DNA from: Mucisphaera sp965279675
GTDB lineage: Bacteria > Planctomycetota > Phycisphaerae > Phycisphaerales > Phycisphaeraceae
Length of the DNA: 64,000 nt
NCBI RefSeq assembly: GCF_965279675.1
Contig: NZ_CBDIIJ010000002.1
Span: forward strand, 1,550,001-1,614,000
Direction of reading: 5' to 3'
Below, piece after piece: positions 42,355 through 50,747 of this stretch. Position numbers and translations under genes: made by a program. Position 1 is the first letter of the stretch; every line of letters starts with the position of its first letter. The notes beneath the pieces were generated by a model. It saw only the letters and a program-made list of their open reading frames with translations, ran no database searches and had not been told where the DNA came from.

Positions 42355-44175
42355 ATGGCTATGCAGCACCCGCTCCGAATCCGAGACATCCGTACCCGCC
42401 TCGGAATCGCACTGGGCCTGACCCTCGCGACAGCCCTCCCATCCCACGCCCTCGAAGAACACAACGTCCTGGTTGTCTACAACTCCGCCGACCCCGACAG
42501 CCAAGCCGTCTACAACCACTACCTCACCGCCCGTCCCAGTGTCATCGGCTTCGACCTCAACGACCCCACCGTCACCGGAAGCCTCTTCACCTACACCGAC
42601 TACACCTCCAAACTCCGCGACCCCATCCGCAGCTTTCTCACCACCAACAACCTCGAAGAGCAGATAGGCGTCATCACCCTCACCAAGGGCATCCCACACC
42701 GCATCGACGACCGCAACAACCCCGGAGCCGGCAACAACGGCGGCACCGCCTTCACCCTCCTCGACACCGGCAACGCCACTTACGCCTCGGTCGATGCCGA
42801 ACTGACCCTCCTCTGGCAGGACACCGAAACCGGCGAAGCCAACGGCTCTTTCGACTCGCCCGCCGACAACATCGTCGCCAACCCATTCTGGCGATCCACC
42901 ATCAACCTCATGGACTTCGATCGCTCCGGCATCACCAACGCCAACAGCTTCGACCTCACCCCAGGCGTCGGCTACACCATGCAGGAACCAGGATCCAACA
43001 ACGACTCCGACGCCGGCGACATCCTCCTCACCGCACGCCTCGACGGCTACACCGTCAACGACGTCAAAGCCATGATCGACCGCGCCCAGAACCCCGTCTA
43101 TAACACCAACCACTACACCATCATCCTCGACGAAGACGCAGCCGGCGATTTCGATAAAGCCTCCTTCACCAACATCAATCAGAACGCCGAAGACTACGAC
43201 AGCCTCAACACCCTGCTGAACTTCTTCTACCCCGCACACGACTTCGACCAGAACAACGCCGACTTCCTCATCGGTGAGAACACCACCGCCTACCAGGGAT
43301 CCGCACCCACCCGTGTCGTCGAAGGACAGGTCGCCGCACTGCTCACCTACGGCGGCAACCACGACCTCGGTGACCCCGCCGACAACGAGAACTTCATCCC
43401 AACCTTTGAAGGCCAACTCATCGACGGAGCCATCTACAACGGACTCGAGAGCTTCAGCGCCCGAGACTTTGGCGGCATCACCGCCGGCTTCCGCGACCAG
43501 GGCCAGCTCGCCGAATGGATCGCCATCGGCGGCACCTTCGGAACCGGAACCGTCTACGAGCCCTTCACCTTTGGCGTCGCTGACAACGAACTCATGATCC
43601 CCAGATTCCTGCTCGATGGCGTCGGAGCCTTCCCAGGCATGACCTGGGTCGAGGCCGCCTGGGCCGGCATCCCCTACCTCTCCTGGCAGAACGTCGTCCT
43701 TGGCGACCCACTCGCCACCGCCACACTCGTCGATGTCAACCTCGGCGACGTGCCCGGCGATCTCGACCTCAACGCCTTCCTCGATATCCGCGACCTCGAG
43801 CTGCTCGCCACCCTCATCTCCGAAACCTCGCTCGACCCCGCCTTCGACCTCGACACCGACGGCGACACCGACGCCGACGACATCGCCTATTGGGTCGAAG
43901 TCCTCTTCGGCTCAAGCCTTGGCGACGCCAACCTCGACTTCACCGTCGACCTCATCGACCTCTCCATGCTCGCCGCCAACTTCGGCGCGACCGATGCCAC
44001 CTGGTCTCAAGGCGACTTCAACGCCGACGGCAACGTCGACCTCATCGACCTCTCACTCCTCGCCTCCAGCTTCGGCACAACCGCCGCCGCGCCCGCCACC
44101 ATCCCAGAGCCCGCCGCCGGCTTGGCACTCCTGCTGCCAGCCCTCGCCAGCCGAAGCGCACGTCGCCGGAACTAA
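42355..44175 (+). CDS. TIGR03790-like exported protein with dockerin-like repeats and PEP-CTERM tail
   Basis: 606 residues; ATG at 42355 or 42361. Signal peptide (GIALGLTLATALPSHA), then about 430 residues starting EEHNVLVVYNSADPDSQAVY, with IGVITLTKGIPHRID and GVGAFPGMTWVEAAWAGIPY, the pattern of the uncharacterised TIGR03790 family. The C-terminus repeats the module seen in the proteins at 18367 and 21431: paired dockerin-like calcium motifs (LDLNAFLDIRDLELLATLIS, TDGDTDADDIAYWVEVLFGS, ANLDFTVDLIDLSMLAANFG, NADGNVDLIDLSLLASSFG) and then IPEPAAGLALLLPALASRSA. Cell-surface attached; biochemical role unknown. Confidence 0.85.
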   Translation: MAMQHPLRIRDIRTRLGIALGLTLATALPSHALEEHNVLVVYNSADPDSQAVYNHYLTARPSVIGFDLNDPTVTGSLFTYTDYTSKLRDPIRSFLTTNNLEEQIGVITLTKGIPHRIDDRNNPGAGNNGGTAFTLLDTGNATYASVDAELTLLWQDTETGEANGSFDSPADNIVANPFWRSTINLMDFDRSGITNANSFDLTPGVGYTMQEPGSNNDSDAGDILLTARLDGYTVNDVKAMIDRAQNPVYNTNHYTIILDEDAAGDFDKASFTNINQNAEDYDSLNTLLNFFYPAHDFDQNNADFLIGENTTAYQGSAPTRVVEGQVAALLTYGGNHDLGDPADNENFIPTFEGQLIDGAIYNGLESFSARDFGGITAGFRDQGQLAEWIAIGGTFGTGTVYEPFTFGVADNELMIPRFLLDGVGAFPGMTWVEAAWAGIPYLSWQNVVLGDPLATATLVDVNLGDVPGDLDLNAFLDIRDLELLATLISETSLDPAFDLDTDGDTDADDIAYWVEVLFGSSLGDANLDFTVDLIDLSMLAANFGATDATWSQGDFNADGNVDLIDLSLLASSFGTTAAAPATIPEPAAGLALLLPALASRSARRRN

Positions 44176-44270
44176 AAAAGATTCACACTTTTCGCACGAC
44201 GACCCTTGGCATCAGCCTGCCACGTGGGTAAGGTGCGGCTTCACGTCCATCCCCCGGACAGGAGGCCAGC

Positions 44271-44321
44271 ATGACAATCCTCCATACCCAGATTTGCCGC
44301 CGACGCTCTCGCTCCGCCTGA
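44271..44321 (+). CDS. Possible 16-residue leader peptide upstream of the ABC exporter
   Basis: ATG 44271 is preceded by a perfect AGGAGG (44260-44265) with 5-base spacing, and the frame reads MTILHTQICRRRSRSA before TGA. It ends 93 bases before the GTG of the ABC exporter gene. A short Arg-rich peptide with a strong ribosome-binding site before a drug-exporter-type operon resembles leader peptides that control expression through ribosome stalling. No comparable stem-loop with T-run was identified, so it may be chance. Confidence 0.35.
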   Translation: MTILHTQICRRRSRSA

Positions 44322-44414
44322 ACGCCTGCCGCAAACCCTCACACATCCCGACCCCTGTCCCAGGCACCGTGCGGCTACGCTGCCGGTTCTTAACCACCCA
44401 ACCCGGAATCATCC

Positions 44415-46256
44415 GTGCCCGCTCGCTCCTCCAAATCTTCCCTAAGCCGTCTCATCCGAGCCCAGACGCCACTCTACACCGCCGCCATGCTCGCGATCAT
44501 CGGCTCCGCCCTCTTCGCCGTCATCGGCACGCCGGTCATCGTGCGCACCACCATCGACGTCATCCTCGATGACCAGCCACTCCCCGCAGCCCAATGGATC
44601 GCCAATATCTGGCAGACCTTCCGTCAGGACCTCTCCACCACCGCACTCCTCGCCTGCGCCGCTTGCCTCATACTCGTGATGAGCCTTGCCTCAGGCTGCA
44701 CCGAATATCTCGGCGCACGCTGGACAGCCCTCGCCGCCGAACGAAGCGCCCGCACCCTCCGCAACCGGCTCTACGACCACCTCCAACGACTACCCGTCGC
44801 CTACTTCGCCAAAGCCGAAACCGGCGACCTCGTCCAGCGATGCACCTCCGACATCGACACCGTCCGCCTCTTCGTCGGCTCACAGATCGTCGAATTGGTC
44901 CGCCTCCTGCTCTACGCCCTCCTGATTGTCCCCATCCTCTTCTGGATCGATCTGCGCATGGGTATCGCCTCCACCGCGCTCATGCCCATCCTCGCAGCCA
45001 TCTCGCTCTACTTCTTCTTCAGCATACGAAACGCCTTCAAAACCATGGACGAGGCCGAAGGGGCTCTCACCGCCACCATCCAGGAAAACATCACCGGCAT
45101 CCGCGTCGTCAGAGCCTTCGCACGCCAGAACCACGAACGACAGAAGCTCGCCAAACGAAACGCCGCCTTCCGAGACGGCGAACGCAGACTCTTTGTCCTC
45201 TTCGCACGCTTCTGGTCGCTGACCGACCTCATGATCTTCAGCCAACTCGGGCTCGCCCTCTTCTACGGCGCCTACCTCGCCGTACTTGGTCCCGAACAAG
45301 GCGGCATCACCGTTGGAGCCCTCTACCAGTGCTGGTACTACATCGGCATGGTCGCCTGGCCGCTGCGCCAACTCGGCCGCATCCTCGGCGAGTGGGGAAA
45401 AGCCACCGTCGCATCCGGCCGCATCAACGAAGTCCTCACCCAACCCGAGGAAGAAGACCCCGACAACCCGACCCTGCCGGACGGATCCACCATCACCGGC
45501 GACCTCGTCTTCGACCGCGTCACCGTCCGCTACGACGACAACGCCCCCGTGCTCGAAGACATCAGCTTCACCGCCCGACCCGGCCAGACCGTCGCCCTCC
45601 TCGGCCCCTCCGGCGCTGGCAAGAGCACCCTCATCAGCCTCCTCCTCCGCTTCATCGATCCCGAGTCCGGATCGATCACCTTCGGTGGGCACAAACTCAC
45701 CGACCTGCCCCGCGCGCTCGTCCGCTCTCAGATTTCCTCCGTCCTCCAGGAACCCTTCCTCTACTCCAGATCCGTCAGAGAAAACCTCCTCCTCGCCGAA
45801 ACCTCCGCCGCCGACAACCAACTCGCCCACGCCGCCGAAACCGCCGCCATCCACAGCTCCATCGAGTCCTTCGAACGAGGCTACGACACCCTCGTCGGCG
45901 AACGAGGGATCACCCTCTCAGGTGGACAACGACAGCGACTCGCCATCGCACGCGCCCTGCTCAGAGACGCACCCATCCTCCTCCTCGACGACGCACTCTC
46001 CGCCGTCGACACCCGCACCGAACGACGCATCCTCGAAGGCCTCAAAAAACGCCACGAAAACCAGATCACCCTCCTCATCGCACACCGACTGACCACCGTC
46101 ATGCACGCCGACCTCATCATCGTCCTCGACCACGGACGCATCACCCAGCAGGGCACCCACGAACAACTCGTCGCCCAGCCCGGCGCCTACCAGCGCCTCT
46201 GGCACGTCCAGTCAGGCGACCTAAACAACGACCGGCAGGGAGCCACCCATGTCTGA
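44415..46256 (+). CDS. ABC exporter half-transporter with degenerate ATPase site (subunit A)
   Basis: 613 residues from a GTG start. Six membrane helices (about 20-320), then a nucleotide-binding domain with Walker A LLGPSGAGKSTLISLLLRF near 396, signature TLSGGQRQRLAIARALL near 500, and Walker B PILLLDDALSAVDTRTE. The catalytic Glu after the Walker B Asp is an Asp (LLLDDA), which marks the degenerate ATP site of heterodimeric exporters of the TM287/288, BmrCD, LmrCD type. The next gene overlaps by 8 bases and encodes a subunit with the complementary arrangement. Inner-membrane exporter; substrate may be a drug, lipid or peptide. Confidence 0.93.
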   Translation: MPARSSKSSLSRLIRAQTPLYTAAMLAIIGSALFAVIGTPVIVRTTIDVILDDQPLPAAQWIANIWQTFRQDLSTTALLACAACLILVMSLASGCTEYLGARWTALAAERSARTLRNRLYDHLQRLPVAYFAKAETGDLVQRCTSDIDTVRLFVGSQIVELVRLLLYALLIVPILFWIDLRMGIASTALMPILAAISLYFFFSIRNAFKTMDEAEGALTATIQENITGIRVVRAFARQNHERQKLAKRNAAFRDGERRLFVLFARFWSLTDLMIFSQLGLALFYGAYLAVLGPEQGGITVGALYQCWYYIGMVAWPLRQLGRILGEWGKATVASGRINEVLTQPEEEDPDNPTLPDGSTITGDLVFDRVTVRYDDNAPVLEDISFTARPGQTVALLGPSGAGKSTLISLLLRFIDPESGSITFGGHKLTDLPRALVRSQISSVLQEPFLYSRSVRENLLLAETSAADNQLAHAAETAAIHSSIESFERGYDTLVGERGITLSGGQRQRLAIARALLRDAPILLLDDALSAVDTRTERRILEGLKKRHENQITLLIAHRLTTVMHADLIIVLDHGRITQQGTHEQLVAQPGAYQRLWHVQSGDLNNDRQGATHV

Positions 46257-48084
46257 CGGCTTCTTCGAAGACGACGGCCCCGTCCAGGGCTCGAAATTCA
46301 GCCTCAGCAGCTACCGCAAAGTCATGCAGTTCGCACGACCCTACGGCTGGCACTTTGTCGGCATCGTCATCACCGCGCTCCTCGCCGCCACCTTCGACGT
46401 CCTCCTCCCGTTCTTCCTCGGTTGGGTCATCGACCTCGCCTACACAGGCGAGTACGCCGCCATCCAAAAACTCATCCCCGGCTACGCCCTGCTGATCCTC
46501 ATCCTCGGCATCGTCGTCGTCGCCTTCATCAACATCGTCGGATCCCTCACCGCCCACGTCGCCCACGACATCCGACGCGACTGCTTCGACCGACTCCAGG
46601 ACCTCGAGTTCGGCTACTTCGACAAACGACCCACCGGCTGGCTCATGTCCCGACTCACCTCCGACTGCAACAAGATCGGAAGAATCATGGGATGGGCCAC
46701 CCTCGACGTCGTCTGGGGCACCTCCGCCATCACCGCCGTCACCGTCACCATGCTCATCATCAACCCCGGCCTGGCTCTCGCCGTCATCGCCATTGTCCCG
46801 TTCCTCGCCATCGCCGTCCGATTCTTCCAGGTCCGACTCATCGATACCTCCCGCGCCGTCCGCAGAACCAACTCCCGCGTCACCGCCATGTACAACGAGT
46901 CCATCCTCGGCGTACGCACCACCAAAACCCTCGTCCGCGAAGACTGCAACGCCGCCGAGTTCAACGACATCTCCGACCGCATGTGCAACGAGTCCATGGA
47001 CAACGCCCTCTGGGGTGCCATCTTCATGCCCGTCGTCGCCGCCATCTGCGCAGCCGGCATCGGCCTCGCCCTCTTCACAGGCGGCATCCTCGTCGTCTCC
47101 GAAGACATCACCCCCGGCACCCTCATCCAGTTCATGAGCTACGCCATCTTCCTCCAGGAACCTGTCCGAGAAATGGCCCGCCAACTCACGATGGTCCAGA
47201 GCGCACAGCCCTCCGCCGAACGCATCGCCGACCTCCTCGAAACCGATCCCAAAATCGCCGACAGCCCCGAAGTCATCGCCAAGATCGAAGCAGCCGCCTC
47301 CAACCGACAACCCGGCACCGCCATCGACGGCCTCCCCGATCGCATCCACCGCGTCCGCTTCGACAACGTCACCTTCGGCTACAACCCCGACCGACCCGTC
47401 CTCCACGACTTCAGCCTCACCGTCGAACCCGGTCAGACCATCGCCCTCGTAGGACCCACCGGTGGCGGCAAGTCCACCATCGTGTCCCTCCTCTGCCGCT
47501 TCTACGAACCCACCACCGGCCGCATCCTCCTCGACGAAACCGACTACCGCGACCGCTCACTCGACTGGTACCAGTCACGCCTCGGCATCGTCCTCCAGCA
47601 GCCCCACCTCTTCACCGGCACCGTCGCCGAGAACATCCGCTACGGACGCCTCGACGCCACCGACGAAGAAATCGCCCAGGCCGCCGAACTCGTCCGCGCC
47701 GACCGCTTCATCAACGAACTCAAAGACCGCTACAACACTCAGGTCGGCTCAGGCGGCGTCCTTCTCTCCACCGGCCAGAAACAACTCATCGCCCTCGCCC
47801 GCGCCGTCATCGCCGACCCCGAAATCTTCGTCATGGACGAAGCCACCTCCTCCGTCGACACCGAAACCGAACGCCTCATCCAGGACGCCGTCGAACGCGT
47901 CCTCGCCGACCGCATCGCCTTCGTCATCGCCCACCGACTCTCCACCATACGATCAGCCGACCAGATCCTAGTCATCCAGAACGGCCAACTGACCGAAAGC
48001 GGCAACCATGACCAGCTCCTCCAAACCAACGGCCACTACGCCCAGCTCTACCGCCACCACCTCGTCAGCTGGAACGACGCCTGA
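46249..48084 (+). CDS. ABC exporter half-transporter with canonical catalytic Glu (subunit B)
   Basis: 611 residues. N-terminal membrane domain with six helices, then Walker A LVGPTGGGKSTIVSLLCRF near 401, signature LLSTGQKQLIALARAVI near 505 (the Gly of LSGGQ is Thr), and Walker B PEIFVMDEATSSVDTETE with the catalytic Glu. Subunit A has LSGGQ but lacks Glu, subunit B has Glu but a changed signature; so the composite site made of B's Walker motifs and A's signature is intact and the other is dead. This matches heterodimeric exporters. The start overlaps subunit A by 8 bases, with AGGGAG before the ATG. Confidence 0.94.
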   Translation: MSDGFFEDDGPVQGSKFSLSSYRKVMQFARPYGWHFVGIVITALLAATFDVLLPFFLGWVIDLAYTGEYAAIQKLIPGYALLILILGIVVVAFINIVGSLTAHVAHDIRRDCFDRLQDLEFGYFDKRPTGWLMSRLTSDCNKIGRIMGWATLDVVWGTSAITAVTVTMLIINPGLALAVIAIVPFLAIAVRFFQVRLIDTSRAVRRTNSRVTAMYNESILGVRTTKTLVREDCNAAEFNDISDRMCNESMDNALWGAIFMPVVAAICAAGIGLALFTGGILVVSEDITPGTLIQFMSYAIFLQEPVREMARQLTMVQSAQPSAERIADLLETDPKIADSPEVIAKIEAAASNRQPGTAIDGLPDRIHRVRFDNVTFGYNPDRPVLHDFSLTVEPGQTIALVGPTGGGKSTIVSLLCRFYEPTTGRILLDETDYRDRSLDWYQSRLGIVLQQPHLFTGTVAENIRYGRLDATDEEIAQAAELVRADRFINELKDRYNTQVGSGGVLLSTGQKQLIALARAVIADPEIFVMDEATSSVDTETERLIQDAVERVLADRIAFVIAHRLSTIRSADQILVIQNGQLTESGNHDQLLQTNGHYAQLYRHHLVSWNDA

Positions 48085-50740
48085 CCACCCACCCCACCTG
48101 ATCGCTCTCTGTTGCTTGTTCCTCCTCTGTCTGCCGTCCTGTCTCCGCGCCCAGAACTCGACCGTCCTCTGGTGGGAAGCCGAACGCCCCATCCGCCACA
48201 CCTTCCCGCCCAGCGACGCCTTCATCCCCTACAACGCCGAACAACGCGAAGCCCTCTCCGATGGCGACTGGCTCCAGACCGACCGCGCCGCTAACGCCCG
48301 CATCTCCTACCGCGTCAATGTCCCCGAAAACGCCACCTTCCAGTTCTGGACCCGCAAGTTCTGGAAGCACGGCCCCTTCCGCTGGCGCTTCAACGACCAG
48401 CCCTGGCAGACCGTCACCACCGACATCGACCTCGTCGATCGCGTCGTCCTCCGCACCCACGTCGAAGCCAACTGGGTCTACCTCGGCGAAGTCACACTCC
48501 CAGCCGGCGACGCCATCCTGTGGATCGAAATGCTCCCCGATGCCGGACCCGCCGCCTTCGACTGCTGGGTCCTCTCCGAAGGTCCCTTCGTCCCCAACGG
48601 CCGACTTAAACCCGGACAAACCCTCAACCGCGCCGACCCCGGCCATCAAGCCTTCGAGCCCCCCGCTGACAACTTCCAACCCACCCCACTCGACCTCACT
48701 CGCCTCAACCACAACACCGCCGGTGAACACGGCTTCGTCATCCCACAGGGCTCTGACTTCATCTACGAACAATCAGGCGAAACCGTACGCTTCTGGGGCG
48801 TCAACCTCGGCGTCCAACTCAACGACGACGCCTCACGCACCTACCTCGCCCGACGACTCGCCAAGCTGGGCGTCAACCTCGCACGCTACCACGGACCTAT
48901 CTGGGACCAGCGCGCCGACCGCATCGACATCGACAAAATCCACAACATCATCCTCACCACCGAAGCACTCGCCGAAGAAGGCATCTACACCACCCTCTCC
49001 TTCTACTTCCCCCTCTGGCTCCGGCTCCACGAAGACCCCCGCTTCCCCGGCTACCGACAGGACCAGCCGCCCTTCGCCCTGCTCTTCGGCAACCGGACCT
49101 TTCAACAACAACACCGCGACTGGATGCGCGCCCTCCTCACCACAACAAGCCCCCGCACCGGCCGAACCCTCGCCGAAAACCCCGCCGTTGCCGCCATCGA
49201 AATCCTCAACGAAGACAGCCTCTTCTTCTGGACCTTCGCCCCCTACGACAACATCCCTGAAGCCACCACCATCGGCCTGGAAAGAGCCTTCGCGCGATGG
49301 CTCACTCGCAAATACAACAACCTCCCCGCCGCCTTCGACGCCTGGAGCCAGCGCCCAGGCGAAGTCCGAGGCGATAACCTCAATCAATCACGTGTCGGCC
49401 TCTACGCCGCCGGCTTCCTCACCAACGCCGGCTGGGCTCGAAACAGCCGCAACCACCTCCGAGCCTCCGACCAACTCGCCTTCTTCCTCGACCTCCAAAC
49501 CGCCTTCTACACCGAAACCACCCGCTACCTCCGCGAACAGCTAGGCGTCCGCTCCGCCATCATCGGCACCAACTGGGGAACCGCCGACGACCCCACCCTC
49601 CTCCCCATCGAGAAACTCTCCAACACCGTCACCGGCACGATGGACCGACACGCCTACATAGGCGGTCGCCACGAAGGCAACGGCGCCTCCTACGACCTCC
49701 GCGTCGATCACATCTACGAAAACCGCTCTGCCATCGGCACCGAGATCCCCGCCGTCGCCCGCCCGGAGTTCGCCAGCCTCCCGCACATCATCTCCGAGTA
49801 CGGCTACCCCATGCCCAACGCCTACCGCGCCGAGAGCATCTTCTTTGCCGCCACCTACGGCCGCGCATCCGGCCTCGACGCCGTCATCTTCTTCTCCATC
49901 ACCGGCCTCGACTGGGCCAAGCAACTCGACAAGTTCACCGCCTTCACCCCTGCCATCGCCGGCCAGTTCCCCGCCGCCTCACTCATCTTCCGAAACGGTT
50001 ACGTCAGCGAGGCACCCATCGTCATCACCGAATCAATCACCCGAAACGACCTCCTCAACTTCCACACCTCGCAACTCGTCCGTCCCGCCGACCTCGACGA
50101 CCTCCGCGCCGTCGGACCAAGACCGATCAACCAACTCAACCGCGACACCCTCACCTCCATCGCCCCACTCCTAGGACGTACACGCATCCTGCCCGCCACC
50201 GAAGAAACCCGACTCACCGTCGCCGACGACCTCAAAACCCAGACCTCCGAACCCGGCACCATCACCTCCGCCAACCGCGAACTCACCACCGACCTCAACC
50301 GACGACTCGCCATCGTCAACACGCCCCTCGCCCAAGGCGTCTGCGGCTTCCTCGCCAACGCAGGCCCCGTCGAAACCGATCACGCCACCTTCCAGGCCAA
50401 CAACCACTACGCCTCGATCATGCTCGTCCCGCTCGACGATCAGCCCATCGCCACCAGCAGCCAACTCCTCCTGCAGGTCGCCACCGAGGAATCCACCTTC
50501 GGCTGGCAGACCCAGCCCACCGACGACGGAGCCCAACGCATCACCTCTCTCGGCACCGCACCCATCCAGTTCAAGAGCATCGACGCCACCCTCACCCTCA
50601 AACACATCAGCCAACGCTTCCGCGTCACCACCCTCGACCCCAACGGCCAACCCCGCGCCAGCCGCATCACCGACACCCCCACCATCCAGCTCGACCCCGC
50701 CGCCCTCTACACGCTCATCGAACCACTCGAAGACGAGTAA
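48008..50740 (+). CDS. Exported clan GH-A-like glycosidase
   Basis: Up to 910 residues; the start is uncertain because ATG 48008 lies 77 bases inside the ABC gene, and the hydrophobic signal LIALCCLFLLCLPSC only begins at residue 31. CTG or TTG codons nearer 48098-48116 are alternatives. N-terminal about 60-190 is a CBM-like domain; about 230-620 a TIM barrel (GETVRFWGVNLGVQLNDDAS, KLGVNLARYHGPIWD) with the acid/base candidate IEILNEDSLFFW at about 400 and nucleophile candidate HIISEYGYP at about 596, as in GH-A families (GH5/GH42-like). The final 270 residues are beta-rich. Cellular location periplasmic or outer-membrane lipoprotein. Substrate unknown. Confidence 0.75.
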   Translation: MTSSSKPTATTPSSTATTSSAGTTPDHPPHLIALCCLFLLCLPSCLRAQNSTVLWWEAERPIRHTFPPSDAFIPYNAEQREALSDGDWLQTDRAANARISYRVNVPENATFQFWTRKFWKHGPFRWRFNDQPWQTVTTDIDLVDRVVLRTHVEANWVYLGEVTLPAGDAILWIEMLPDAGPAAFDCWVLSEGPFVPNGRLKPGQTLNRADPGHQAFEPPADNFQPTPLDLTRLNHNTAGEHGFVIPQGSDFIYEQSGETVRFWGVNLGVQLNDDASRTYLARRLAKLGVNLARYHGPIWDQRADRIDIDKIHNIILTTEALAEEGIYTTLSFYFPLWLRLHEDPRFPGYRQDQPPFALLFGNRTFQQQHRDWMRALLTTTSPRTGRTLAENPAVAAIEILNEDSLFFWTFAPYDNIPEATTIGLERAFARWLTRKYNNLPAAFDAWSQRPGEVRGDNLNQSRVGLYAAGFLTNAGWARNSRNHLRASDQLAFFLDLQTAFYTETTRYLREQLGVRSAIIGTNWGTADDPTLLPIEKLSNTVTGTMDRHAYIGGRHEGNGASYDLRVDHIYENRSAIGTEIPAVARPEFASLPHIISEYGYPMPNAYRAESIFFAATYGRASGLDAVIFFSITGLDWAKQLDKFTAFTPAIAGQFPAASLIFRNGYVSEAPIVITESITRNDLLNFHTSQLVRPADLDDLRAVGPRPINQLNRDTLTSIAPLLGRTRILPATEETRLTVADDLKTQTSEPGTITSANRELTTDLNRRLAIVNTPLAQGVCGFLANAGPVETDHATFQANNHYASIMLVPLDDQPIATSSQLLLQVATEESTFGWQTQPTDDGAQRITSLGTAPIQFKSIDATLTLKHISQRFRVTTLDPNGQPRASRITDTPTIQLDPAALYTLIEPLEDE

Positions 50741-50747
50741 ACCCCAC

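Noticed and set aside
44594..48011. Long frames in the +1 register of both ABC genes
   Set aside because: Out-of-frame translation of the ABC coding sequences, giving Arg/His/Pro-rich products only.
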